NCBI GenBank assembly: GCA_003599505.1
Contig: QZKO01000007.1
Location: 1-37,084, forward strand
Length of the DNA stretch: 37,084 nt
Direction: 5' to 3'
From: Nitrospiraceae bacterium
Lineage (GTDB): Bacteria; Nitrospirota; Thermodesulfovibrionia; UBA6902
The translations under genes were made by a program, and so were the position numbers. This document shows positions 15,292 to 22,460 of the stretch, piece after piece (the stretch's first letter is position 1; the number at the start of each line of letters is the position of its first letter). The notes beneath the pieces are model-generated. The model was not told the DNA's origin. It made no database searches and saw only the letters and a program-made list of their open reading frames with translations.

Positions 15292-16209
15292 ATGCCCAAG
15301 CCGGTGAACGTTGCGTCCATTCCGCAGAGGAGCCCTTTTCGTTATCCCGGCGGTAAAACATGGTTTGTCCCGACATTCAGACACTGGATTACCGCCATAT
15401 ATCCCAAGCCCGATATCCTGATTGAGCCTTTTGCAGGGGGCGGGATCATCAGCCTGACTGCACTTTTCGAGAAGTTGGTTCAGAAAGTTGTTATGGTTGA
15501 ACTTGACGACGAGATAGCAGCAGTATGGAAATCAATAGTTAAAGGCGACGCTGAATGGCTCGCAAACCGCATTCTTAATTTTGAATTATCCAGGGAAGCT
15601 GTTATAAACGAACTTCAGAGAACTCCACACTCACATAAAGAAAAGGCATTTCAGACAATTCTCAAAAACCGCACATTTCACGGCGGGATTCTTGCTGAAG
15701 GCGCAGGGTTTCTCAAATACGGCGAAAATGGGAAGGGCATTCATTCACGCTGGTATCCTGCAACTATCGCCAAAAGACTTCTGAGTCTGGCTCACTTTAT
15801 TGAAAGGATCGATTTTCGCTGCGATAACGGCATGAAAGTGATGCAGGAATTCGCCGGCAGACATGATACAGTTTATTTTATAGACCCCCCATATACGGCT
15901 GGTGGAAAGAAAGCCGGGAAGCGTTTATATAAACATTATGACCTTGATCATGAAGAATTATTTTGTGTATGTGAAAAGTTGAAGGGCGATTTTCTAATGA
16001 CATATGATAATGCTGAAGAAGTTAAAAAGATGGCCCGGAGTCATGGTTTTCAGATGCGGCTGATACCGATGAATAACACTCATCATGCGACAATGGAAGA
16101 ATTGGTCATCGGCAAAGATTTGTCATGGATGGACGGGTTCCCGGCAGTGCATGAGCCTGAAGCGGAGTATTCAGTTCGGAATATGAAGAAAAGAAAGTCC
16201 AGGAAATGA
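15292..16209 (+). CDS. DNA adenine-N6 methyltransferase, D12 (Dam-like) class
   Basis: 305 residues. Motif X/SAM pocket FRYPGGKTWF lies at about 16-25, motif I IEPFAGGGIISL at 44-55, and catalytic motif IV DPPY at 198-201. The order is that of alpha-class D12 enzymes (Dam, DpnM). It methylates adenine in a specific sequence that cannot be read here. The start lacks its own ribosome site and is probably reached by coupling from the 24-codon ORF. No intact restriction enzyme is visible, so it is an orphan or the remainder of a restriction-modification system. It lies at the left edge of the AT-rich accessory island. Confidence 0.9.
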   Translation: MPKPVNVASIPQRSPFRYPGGKTWFVPTFRHWITAIYPKPDILIEPFAGGGIISLTALFEKLVQKVVMVELDDEIAAVWKSIVKGDAEWLANRILNFELSREAVINELQRTPHSHKEKAFQTILKNRTFHGGILAEGAGFLKYGENGKGIHSRWYPATIAKRLLSLAHFIERIDFRCDNGMKVMQEFAGRHDTVYFIDPPYTAGGKKAGKRLYKHYDLDHEELFCVCEKLKGDFLMTYDNAEEVKKMARSHGFQMRLIPMNNTHHATMEELVIGKDLSWMDGFPAVHEPEAEYSVRNMKKRKSRK

Positions 16210-16500
16210 TCCCGCTCGTTATAATTTTCGTGATAACACTCCATGATTTTCTTCTTACCGGAAATTTTCTTGCCTTTTCGTAAGGCGCTGATTATTATAA
16301 GACATCTCACAAACGGTCGCTGTTAATCTTCTTTATATGAGGGTAATGGGAGTAAGATCAGCGGTTGATTCTCAAGCGTTTCAAATTTAATAATCATTAT
16401 GGAAACTATGCGGCAGCAGAAATTATTGAGTTGTACAGGAGTATATGTATCAAATATTAACCGTTGCAGTTGATTATTTGTTAGGAGCAAGATAAGCAAA
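16210..16500. other. AT-rich spacer ending in a cassette-like boundary
   Basis: No gene is seen. The last part (16434-16488) holds a 44-base element shared with the region upstream of the 18102 gene (33 of 44 identical, no gaps). It is followed by G|TTAGGAGC, which is the inverted copy of the sequence after the next gene. Confidence 0.6.
16434..16488 (+). repeat. attC-like right half / cassette left boundary 1
   Basis: TACAGGAG...ATCAAATATTAAC...GATTAT (16434-16477) is followed by G|TTAGGAGC (G at 16480). The last nine bases GTTAGGAGC are the exact reverse complement of GCTCCTAAC at 17182-17190, just after the gene at 16501. This cassette-specific pairing across a gene is what integron cassettes show, because TTRRRY at the left end derives from the cassette's own attC. 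Confidence 0.5.
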
Positions 16501-17172
16501 ATGATTGACTACACTAATGAACTTTCAAATAACATTGTAGATAGCATAATTGAATCATCTTCTGTAGAATTAACTGCTGAAATTACTGAGTTTTCGATTG
16601 ACAAGTTACTCGATGATAGTTTATTCAAAGAAATACCTTGGGTAGGTTGGATATTTAAAGCAAAAAATATTTATACAACTTTATCAGACAGAATATTATT
16701 ATCCAAAATTATTAGATTCCTGATATCATTGGATGATATTCCAGAAGAAAAGAAAAAGGAATTTCGAACTAAATTAGAGAGCGATAAGAAATTTAAGGAG
16801 AGAGCCGGGTCAACCCTATTTGTGCTAATCGATAAATTAGATGACTTAGAAAAGCCCAGAATGCTTTCAAAAATATTTTCATATTATTTAAAGGGCTACA
16901 TTTCATTCTCTGATTTTCATAAGTTGTCTGATTCGGTATCATTAGCATTCATTGGGGATCTGAAAGACTTGGTAAGCATGGGAAGTGTAAATCCTACTCA
17001 AAAATTGGATTTAGAGAGTTTATATAGAAGCGGATTAAGTCAGATACAACGTCATAATTATATCGAAACAAGGATAGGCCATTCTGAATTAAATATTGGA
17101 TTTGAAGTATCGAGTCTTGGGGGATTATTTGTTCAGATTTTAAATGACAGCTTAAAGGAGCCAAAGCAATAA
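16501..17172 (+). CDS. Orphan cassette protein, unknown function
   Basis: A 223-residue, probably soluble protein, visibly AT-rich compared with its surroundings. I do not recognise a family. A helical N-terminus precedes a short hydrophobic segment (FKEIPWVGWIFKA), which might be amphipathic or membrane-associating. A charged helical middle (EEKKKEFRTKLESDKKFKERAG) and a mixed C-terminus follow. The ribosome site TAGGAGC overlaps the left cassette boundary, about 12 bases before ATG. Nine bases after the stop begins GCTCCTAACAACTGCA. Single gene, same strand, AT-rich and bounded by complementary core sites: it behaves like a captured gene cassette, possibly defence-related. Confidence 0.72.
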   Translation: MIDYTNELSNNIVDSIIESSSVELTAEITEFSIDKLLDDSLFKEIPWVGWIFKAKNIYTTLSDRILLSKIIRFLISLDDIPEEKKKEFRTKLESDKKFKERAGSTLFVLIDKLDDLEKPRMLSKIFSYYLKGYISFSDFHKLSDSVSLAFIGDLKDLVSMGSVNPTQKLDLESLYRSGLSQIQRHNYIETRIGHSELNIGFEVSSLGGLFVQILNDSLKEPKQ

Positions 17173-17338
17173 AACAAATTAGCTCCTAACAACTGCAATT
17201 GAACGAGTGCCACAATACACTTTTTCAGCTTATATTGTAATGAGGGATGCAAATTAATTTCAGGCATTTGATTATCTTAGATGGCACGTCACTCAGCTTT
17301 GCTACGTGCAGAATTCAATCGATTGATCAATAATAATT
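17173..17338 (+). repeat. attC-like site between the first and second cassette genes
   Basis: The left core GCTCCTAAC at 17182-17190 is followed by AACTGCAATTGAACG. About 100 bases later comes a right half CAGGCATTTGATTATC|TTAGATGGC (17261-17285) that shares GCANTTGATTAT with the boundary at 16434-16488. The spacing fits a full attC of about 100 bases, but G of GTT is C here and the inner arms pair poorly, so the site looks decayed. The remaining 50 bases before the next gene hold nothing I recognise. Confidence 0.42.
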
Positions 17339-17743
17339 ATGCTTAATAAAGTCGAGTATAAAAATCTAAATTCTAAACAAAAAGAAAATTACAACTTTTA
17401 TAAGTTGTCTGGCGTACTTGCTGATTATGGTTATTCTTCTATGTGGCTCAATGACGATTGGCAAGGTGCAGACTTTATTGCCACTCACATTAATGGTGAA
17501 ACTTATTTAAGGGTGCAGCTAAAAGGCAGGCTTACAATTGATAAAAAGTATTGCGAGAAAAATATTCATATAGCCTTTCGCGATGACAATGACTGGTACT
17601 TATACCCTCATGATGAACTTATGAATAAGTTGATAGAAAAGTCCTATTTGGCTGGTTGTGCTTCGTGGGATGATAAAGGCGGGTATAGCTGGCCAAACAT
17701 ACCAAAAAAAATCAAAGACATTATTTCTATATATAAATTATGA
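17339..17743 (+). CDS. Small protein with a possible PD-(D/E)XK nuclease-like core
   Basis: 134 residues, AT-rich. The pattern ADYGYSSMWLNDDWQGADFIATH, then TYLRVQLKGRLTIDKKY, resembles the core of PD-(D/E)XK proteins: an acidic residue in GADF, then a strand with Q-x-K (QLKGR) replacing E-x-K. The latter part (DDNDWYLYPHDELMNKLIE) has the beta-alpha look of the same fold. There is no clear ribosome site before ATG. Its left boundary TTAGATGGC at 17277 is visible, but no matching right boundary remains. The function is unknown; a nuclease or restriction-linked role is inference. Confidence 0.65.
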   Translation: MLNKVEYKNLNSKQKENYNFYKLSGVLADYGYSSMWLNDDWQGADFIATHINGETYLRVQLKGRLTIDKKYCEKNIHIAFRDDNDWYLYPHDELMNKLIEKSYLAGCASWDDKGGYSWPNIPKKIKDIISIYKL

Positions 17744-17928
17744 ACTGTTTAAAGCACATAGTTTTGTAAGGCTTCCGGTTGTCAAGGGCAATAATAACCC
17801 GTAATGGATTTTCGGAGAAAATCCGTCAAGTGAAGCGATACGAATAATAACAGGTCCTGACTTAGTTTCAAATCAACTGGCAACAGATCATATTCGGGTC
17901 GAAAGACAGAGGTCGTGCGTATAAACAA

Positions 17929-17983
17929 TGGGGTCGCGTCTACACTTTTTATATGTTTTGTGAATTGTGCAGACGCGACCCCA
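17929..17983. repeat. REP-like palindrome (TGGGGTCGCGTCTRCAC)
   Basis: The arms TGGGGTCGCGTCTACAC (17929-17945) and GTGCAGACGCGACCCCA (17967-17983) pair at 16 of 17 positions around a 21-base AT-rich loop. A GGGGTC-headed palindrome of this design resembles REP elements mobilised by single-strand (Y1/RAYT-type) transposases. No transposase gene is in the window. Confidence 0.75.
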
Positions 17984-18032
17984 GAGATGCAGACAAGGAC
18001 ACTTTCAAGCACTGACCCCTTTCTGTTCACTA

Positions 18033-18086
18033 TACAGGAGCGTAAAGATCAAATATTAACTACTGTAGGCGATTATCTTTATGTGT
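18033..18086 (+). repeat. attC-like right half / cassette left boundary 3
   Basis: TACAGGAG...ATCAAATATTAAC...GATTAT (18033-18076) matches 16434-16477 at 33 of 44 positions without gaps. It is followed by TTATGTGT (18079-18086), the exact reverse complement of ACACATAA at 18883-18890 at the end of the next gene. The base before TT is T, not the G expected for an active site. Confidence 0.48.
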
Positions 18087-18101
18087 AGATAATTTTCAGG
18101 C

Positions 18102-18890
18102 ATGCATATGGATGAGATTACAAAACTAAAAATGATATACGAGGAAGCATACAATTTCTTGAGAGATAAAGTTGATGAAGACATTCTCAAGAAGCATTTG
18201 GATTATTATCACAACTGCAACCCTAAATCAATTTGTGATGTATTCAGACAAATGGTTCAATCCCTAAAAAATAAACAGGGATATTCAAATTTCATAGCTG
18301 ATGTCGAACAGATGAGTGATATTTTGCAAGGCTATGACCCTCAGAAGGTTATCGTCAAATTTGGGAATAAATGGGAAGACTTATTTAAAGAATTCCAGAT
18401 AAGATATGGTAAGAACTACAAAATGGATATTGATAATAAAAGGAATGCATGGGTTATGTATAGCAAGGGAGTACTTTCTTGTGCATCTTTTTTATCGAAC
18501 TTTAAGACTATTGAACAATTTGATGAATTTGTAAGATCATTTTTCCTTAATGAGTTCACAATTGCTGCATTACCTATGCTCTTGGAAAAAGAAATATTTG
18601 GTTTTGGTTTCCCATTGGCGTGTGATTTCCTGAAAGAGCTTGGATATCGTCAGTATGGTAAACCGGATGTTCACCTGAAGGATATTTTCATAGCATTAAA
18701 TCTTGTTGAATCTGCTTCTGATTATGAGATTTTTAAGAAGATTGTAAAAATAGGGTTGATTGTTAAGCAAGACCCAGTAATTGTTGATAAAATATTTTGG
18801 CTGATTGGCTCTGGTAAGTTTCATATGAGTAACATATCTATAGGTAGCCACAAGTCAGAATTCATTGATTTCATAAGAAGCAACACATAA
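18102..18890 (+). CDS. Orphan cassette protein with a helix-hairpin-helix-like segment
   Basis: 262 residues, AT-rich, no signal or membrane segment. I do not recognise a named family. The C-terminal third contains GFGFPLACDFLKELGYRQYG followed by KPDVHLKDIF. This is like the helix-hairpin-helix and following KPD/VH segment of HhH-GPD DNA glycosylases, though the catalytic Lys/Asp pair cannot be assigned. The N-terminal half is helical and charged. ATG 18102 and ATG 18108 are both possible. The stop codon lies inside the right core site ACACATAAC, as often seen in integron cassettes. The function is unknown; DNA binding is inference. Confidence 0.68.
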   Translation: MHMDEITKLKMIYEEAYNFLRDKVDEDILKKHLDYYHNCNPKSICDVFRQMVQSLKNKQGYSNFIADVEQMSDILQGYDPQKVIVKFGNKWEDLFKEFQIRYGKNYKMDIDNKRNAWVMYSKGVLSCASFLSNFKTIEQFDEFVRSFFLNEFTIAALPMLLEKEIFGFGFPLACDFLKELGYRQYGKPDVHLKDIFIALNLVESASDYEIFKKIVKIGLIVKQDPVIVDKIFWLIGSGKFHMSNISIGSHKSEFIDFIRSNT

Positions 18891-19157
18891 CAACTGCACA
18901 TGCCGAAAAACAAAATGACAACAAAAAAGAAATTTCAACAAGCTGGACATTATGAAATCCACGGGGAAACTATTGCTAAATTCGAATTTTCTGAAAATTT
19001 CTTTTAAATGGGGACACATCCCGTATTTCTCGTTATTGAGAATATCTTGGGAATAGAAAATAAGGGATGTGTCCCTAATATTTACCTAATATTTACTAAT
19101 ATTTAATATTTAGTTTAAAGACTTTTCTGTGAGCGCAGCAAAAAAGCGCGGCGGCCC
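18891..19157. other. Spacer after the cassette region: attC-like left end, palindrome and AT tandem repeat
   Basis: It begins with CAACTGCACATGCC, the same CAACTGCA seen after the 16501 gene. It contains a palindrome (19011-19075) and a tandem AT repeat built on CTAATATTTA (about 19075-19112). No gene is seen. It ends at the convergent ClC gene. Confidence 0.6.
19011..19075. repeat. REP-like palindrome (GGGACACATCCC type)
   Basis: GGGACACATCCC (19011-19022) and GGGATGTGTCCC (19064-19075) are perfect inverted copies. The pairing extends inward through GTATTTCT against AGAAAATAA. It resembles the GGGACA-headed repeats associated with REP-type transposition. It marks the right edge of the accessory island. 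Confidence 0.75.
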
Positions 19158-20516
19158 TCACCGCTGCTCCTTGTCCTTTTTCATTTTCTCCAGCCCTTTT
19201 AAGATGCCTCCGGTAACGCTCTTCTCCCTTATTTCGACCTCAACGTCTTCTATATCTCTCATCTCCTTCCCTTTTTTCTCCCCGGTAAACGAAGATGATT
19301 TGATAACAGCAAGCACCTGGCTCGGATAGACGCTCCTGTGCCCGGTCATGAGAAAACTGATAACACACGCCACAGCCGCGTAAGGGCCGACCTGCGGCCC
19401 GAAAAGCTCCACAGCCATTATGCTCGCGGATATCGGCGTATTCGCCGCGCCTGCAAGGAGGCTCACCATGCCGATTGCCGCGAATATGTCCCTGCTTAAA
19501 CCGAAGACGCTCGCGAATGCATTACCGGACGCCGCGCCGGCAAAAAATATCGGCGTCACTATGCCTCCGCTGCCCCCGAAACCGAGAGTTACGGATGTGG
19601 ATAGCATCTTGAGAAGAAATGCCGTCATGGGGATATCCCCTCCTTCAAGCGCTGTTTTGATAGTGTCAAGTCCCAGTCCAAGGTAACGTGTTGAAAAAAT
19701 AAACGCAAGGATTGTTAAAACAGTCCCTCCCAGGACCGCCTTATACAAATCGCTCCATACAATCTTTTTATTCAGCCACTCAAAGAAGCGCAGCGTCTCC
19801 ACGAAAAGAAGGGAGCACAATCCGAAGAATATGCCGCTCAGACATACCCTGATGAAATAAACACCGGAGAAGTCCGGAATAAAATTCAGGGGACCGTGGA
19901 AATAACTCACTCCGAGCGCAGATGAAACCTGATAGCCTACAATGCCCGCGACAAAAGAGGGCAAAAGCACTTCATACATAAGGCCTCCGACAAATAAGAC
20001 CTCAACGCCGAATATCGCGCCCGCTATGGGCGTCCCGAAAACAGTTGAGAAGCCGGCACTGATGCCGCATATGACAAGTTTTTTGCGGTCATTGTCGTCA
20101 AACCTGAAGATATCAGCGAGCATGGACGAAAGCCCTGCTCCTATCTGGGCGCAGGGGCCTTCTTTTCCCGCCGAACCGCCTGACGCAATCGTTATGACCG
20201 TTGCGACAAGCTTCACCGGGACCACCAGGATATTTATTTTGCCGGAGCGTTTATGGACCGCTTCGATGACCTTTTCCGTGCCGTGACCTTTCGCGTCAGG
20301 CGCAAGATATTTGATTATGAGGGTGCTCAGCAGAAATGAGACAGGGAGCAGGAGGAAATAATATTTGTAGACCGATGCTATCGCGATTGCCCCCTCAAGG
20401 GATTTAAGAAATACGGTTGTCGAAAGACCTACGACGATGCCGACACAGGATGCAAGAAAAAGCCATTTTACAACGCTGATAAACAGCACGGAGCTTTCGA
20501 GCAGTTTTTTTCTCAC
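19158..20516 (-). CDS. ClC-family chloride channel/transporter
   Basis: A 452-residue polytopic membrane protein. The selectivity and gating motif GSAGKEGP (gating Glu about 119) and the second filter motif GSGGIVTPIFFAGAASGN are clear, with a membrane core of about 410 residues. The tail has no CBS pair. ClC proteins carry Cl- or exchange it for H+ across the inner membrane; channel or antiporter cannot be settled here. GTG 20516 is one base after the treT stop, with GGAG 8 bases upstream, so it is translationally coupled to treT. That coupling of anion transport to trehalose synthesis suggests an osmotic or pH stress response. Confidence 0.93.
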   Translation of the reverse strand: MRKKLLESSVLFISVVKWLFLASCVGIVVGLSTTVFLKSLEGAIAIASVYKYYFLLLPVSFLLSTLIIKYLAPDAKGHGTEKVIEAVHKRSGKINILVVPVKLVATVITIASGGSAGKEGPCAQIGAGLSSMLADIFRFDDNDRKKLVICGISAGFSTVFGTPIAGAIFGVEVLFVGGLMYEVLLPSFVAGIVGYQVSSALGVSYFHGPLNFIPDFSGVYFIRVCLSGIFFGLCSLLFVETLRFFEWLNKKIVWSDLYKAVLGGTVLTILAFIFSTRYLGLGLDTIKTALEGGDIPMTAFLLKMLSTSVTLGFGGSGGIVTPIFFAGAASGNAFASVFGLSRDIFAAIGMVSLLAGAANTPISASIMAVELFGPQVGPYAAVACVISFLMTGHRSVYPSQVLAVIKSSSFTGEKKGKEMRDIEDVEVEIREKSVTGGILKGLEKMKKDKEQR

Positions 20517-20517
20517 A

Positions 20518-21729
20518 TCAAAGCTCCATAACGCTCTTTCCCTTATTTTCCATCGAATACCATACGGACAAATAATCCCTGGTCTGTCTCGTTATCAGGA
20601 AATTATTCCTCACATATTCCCGGCCCCTTTCGCCCATCCTCTTTGCCATGTCGGGGTTGTTGAGGAATTGCCTTATCCTGAATGCCGCTCCCTCCACTGA
20701 ATGGACGAGGAAACCGGTTATGCCGTGGACTATCTGGAGAGGGATGCCTCCGACCGCGCCTCCGATTACGGGTTTACCTTTCCACATCCCTTCCGACACC
20801 GTAAGACCGAAGCCTTCTTTTAACGATTTCTGGAGAACAACGGATGATATCCGCTGCAATGCGTTTATGTCTTTATCACTGAAAGGAGGCAACAGGAGAA
20901 TATGTATATCGGGGTCCCCTGCCGCATACTCTTTCACTTCATTTAATACCGCTTCTCCCTCCGGGTCGTCCGTGGCAGGACTTCCGGCCAGTACGAGGAC
21001 GCAGTCATTGTATTTTTTTACTATCTTGTAAGCCTCTATAACGCCCACGGGGTCCTTGAACCTGTCAAACCGCGAAACCTGGAGTATGACCGGCCTGTCA
21101 ACGGGTATCTTCAGTCTTGCCGCTGTCTCATGAATTTCTTCCGCAGACAGCTCCCTGTTCTTTTCACTCAGAGGGTCTATTGAGGGAGGTATTATGAATT
21201 CGTCTATTCCCATCGCCCTTGTAAACCTGGCGACTGAAAAGACCGCGGCATTGTATTTCGAGCAATAACGCATCAGGTAATCGCAGACTTCCTTTACCGG
21301 ATTGGACACGTCTATATGACAGCGCCAGATCCATTTCCCTTTTTTTCTGAATTTGACCAGTGGGGACGGCTGGGGGTCGTGGATCAGCACTGCGTTTGCT
21401 TCGAGGTCGAGTCTCTCCGCATTTTTTTTATTGATCTCATAATGGTGGTCCCACATCTCCTTTGTTATTTTCTCGGGATTGCCCTGTATGGCATTATGGA
21501 TTTTTTTTGTTATGTCGAAAAACCTGTCGTCCCCCTCGATGACTTCCCATCTTGTCTTAATGCCCAACTCGACCAGCATGGGGACCATTCTCTGCAATAT
21601 CTCCGCCACGCCGCCCCCGGCGCGGGTGGAGTTTACGTGAAGAAAGGATTTCTTCTTCAGCTTTTCACCGAGCTTCTGAAGAAGGACCAGGTCGCCCTTG
21701 GGTGAGACCCCGGAATACTGGTTGATCAT
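20518..21729 (-). CDS. treT: Trehalose glycosyltransferring synthase (GT4)
   Basis: A 403-residue GT4 enzyme that makes trehalose from NDP-glucose and glucose. Typical TreT blocks are HVNSTRAGGGVAEILQRMVP near the N-terminus, VLIHDPQPSPLV, and GKWIWRCHIDVSNP. The C-terminal nucleotide-binding domain has LQVSRFDRFKDPVGVIEAY and the GT4 E-x7-E region KEGFGLTVSEGMWKGKPVIG. The start ATGA overlaps the stop of the DUF5752-like gene, and clc follows after one base. This is a second, independent trehalose route beside treY/treZ in the same window. Confidence 0.9.
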   Translation of the reverse strand: MINQYSGVSPKGDLVLLQKLGEKLKKKSFLHVNSTRAGGGVAEILQRMVPMLVELGIKTRWEVIEGDDRFFDITKKIHNAIQGNPEKITKEMWDHHYEINKKNAERLDLEANAVLIHDPQPSPLVKFRKKGKWIWRCHIDVSNPVKEVCDYLMRYCSKYNAAVFSVARFTRAMGIDEFIIPPSIDPLSEKNRELSAEEIHETAARLKIPVDRPVILQVSRFDRFKDPVGVIEAYKIVKKYNDCVLVLAGSPATDDPEGEAVLNEVKEYAAGDPDIHILLLPPFSDKDINALQRISSVVLQKSLKEGFGLTVSEGMWKGKPVIGGAVGGIPLQIVHGITGFLVHSVEGAAFRIRQFLNNPDMAKRMGERGREYVRNNFLITRQTRDYLSVWYSMENKGKSVMEL

Positions 21730-22394
21730 TGACGTATTATCTCCATAGACTTTTTTACCTCGTCTTCAACCAGCTCCACGATATGCTCCCGGATCCCGTC
21801 GACGGTGTGCATAAACGGGTCGATGGACCGTATCCCGGCCGCGAGGCCTTCGTTAAGCAGGACATCCTGTATCCAGGCCGAAAAATCATCCACCCCGCCG
21901 CCGAGGCGGACCCTCGCCTCGTAGAAGTGATAATAAATGGAGCCTGCGTCCACATATTTGACGGCAATCAGGAATTCCGCGAGGTTCTTCACCCATATGC
22001 CGGCAGGGAACGTAAGCGTGATGGTCTGATTAAAATAAAATTCATCGCCGGGCATCGCTTCCCTCGGCTCCGGGAACTTCCCGAGATAATCGTCGATCAC
22101 CCTCAGGAGTTCATTCCGCAATCCGCCGATTGTGCTGAAATCATACGGGTCGATCCCGGAAAGACGCTCCGCCAGGGCCCTTTCCTCAAGGCTTTCACCG
22201 GACCAGTGGGCAAAGTCATTGGTGTATTCGAGGATATGCCCTTTCAGAAAATACTGGTATGTATGATGGAATATGGACTCATCGCTCACCCCGGCTATTA
22301 TCTCTCTCATCCCGCGAAGGCTTTCGGCCTTCCTGCCGGTAGACTTCAGGATGCTCACGCACTGTTTGAATTCAAAAGGCTTTATTGCCTCCAT
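21726..22394 (-). CDS. DUF5752-like protein coupled to treT
   Basis: A 222-residue soluble protein. The N-terminal part, FEFKQCVSILKSTGRKAESLRGM followed by FHHTYQYFLK, and the middle segment GDEFYFNQTITLTFPAG match my memory of the DUF5752 family, which accompanies or is fused to glycosyltransferases. That assignment is by eye. Conserved His and Asp/Glu (VSDESIFHHTYQYF, NDFAHWSGESL) give it a helical, possibly ligand-binding look. There is no signal peptide. The ATGA overlap with treT implies a fixed ratio of the two proteins, so a regulatory or accessory role in trehalose synthesis is likely but unproven. Confidence 0.72.
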   Translation of the reverse strand: MEAIKPFEFKQCVSILKSTGRKAESLRGMREIIAGVSDESIFHHTYQYFLKGHILEYTNDFAHWSGESLEERALAERLSGIDPYDFSTIGGLRNELLRVIDDYLGKFPEPREAMPGDEFYFNQTITLTFPAGIWVKNLAEFLIAVKYVDAGSIYYHFYEARVRLGGGVDDFSAWIQDVLLNEGLAAGIRSIDPFMHTVDGIREHIVELVEDEVKKSMEIIRQ

Positions 22395-22460
22395 CCCTTC
22401 TCCTCACACATACAGACCGTCCTGTACGGGGACAGTATTCAGATGCCTTTATCCGATTGG

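Larger units (their letters stand above)
17744..18101. other. Spacer with a REP-type palindrome and a cassette boundary
   Basis: No convincing gene is present. It contains a strong palindrome (17929-17983), a GACCCCTTTCTGTTCACT stretch (18014-18031) and the cassette-like boundary at 18033-18086. The palindrome may have disrupted the right end of the preceding cassette. Confidence 0.6.

Noticed and set aside
15292-16209. D12 methylase as a further integron cassette
   Set aside because: GTTAGAT occurs upstream (near 15187), but no complementary ATCTAAC follows the gene.
17782-18030. 82-codon minus-strand frame in the accessory spacer
   Set aside because: It runs through the REP-like palindrome and has no ribosome site or domain.
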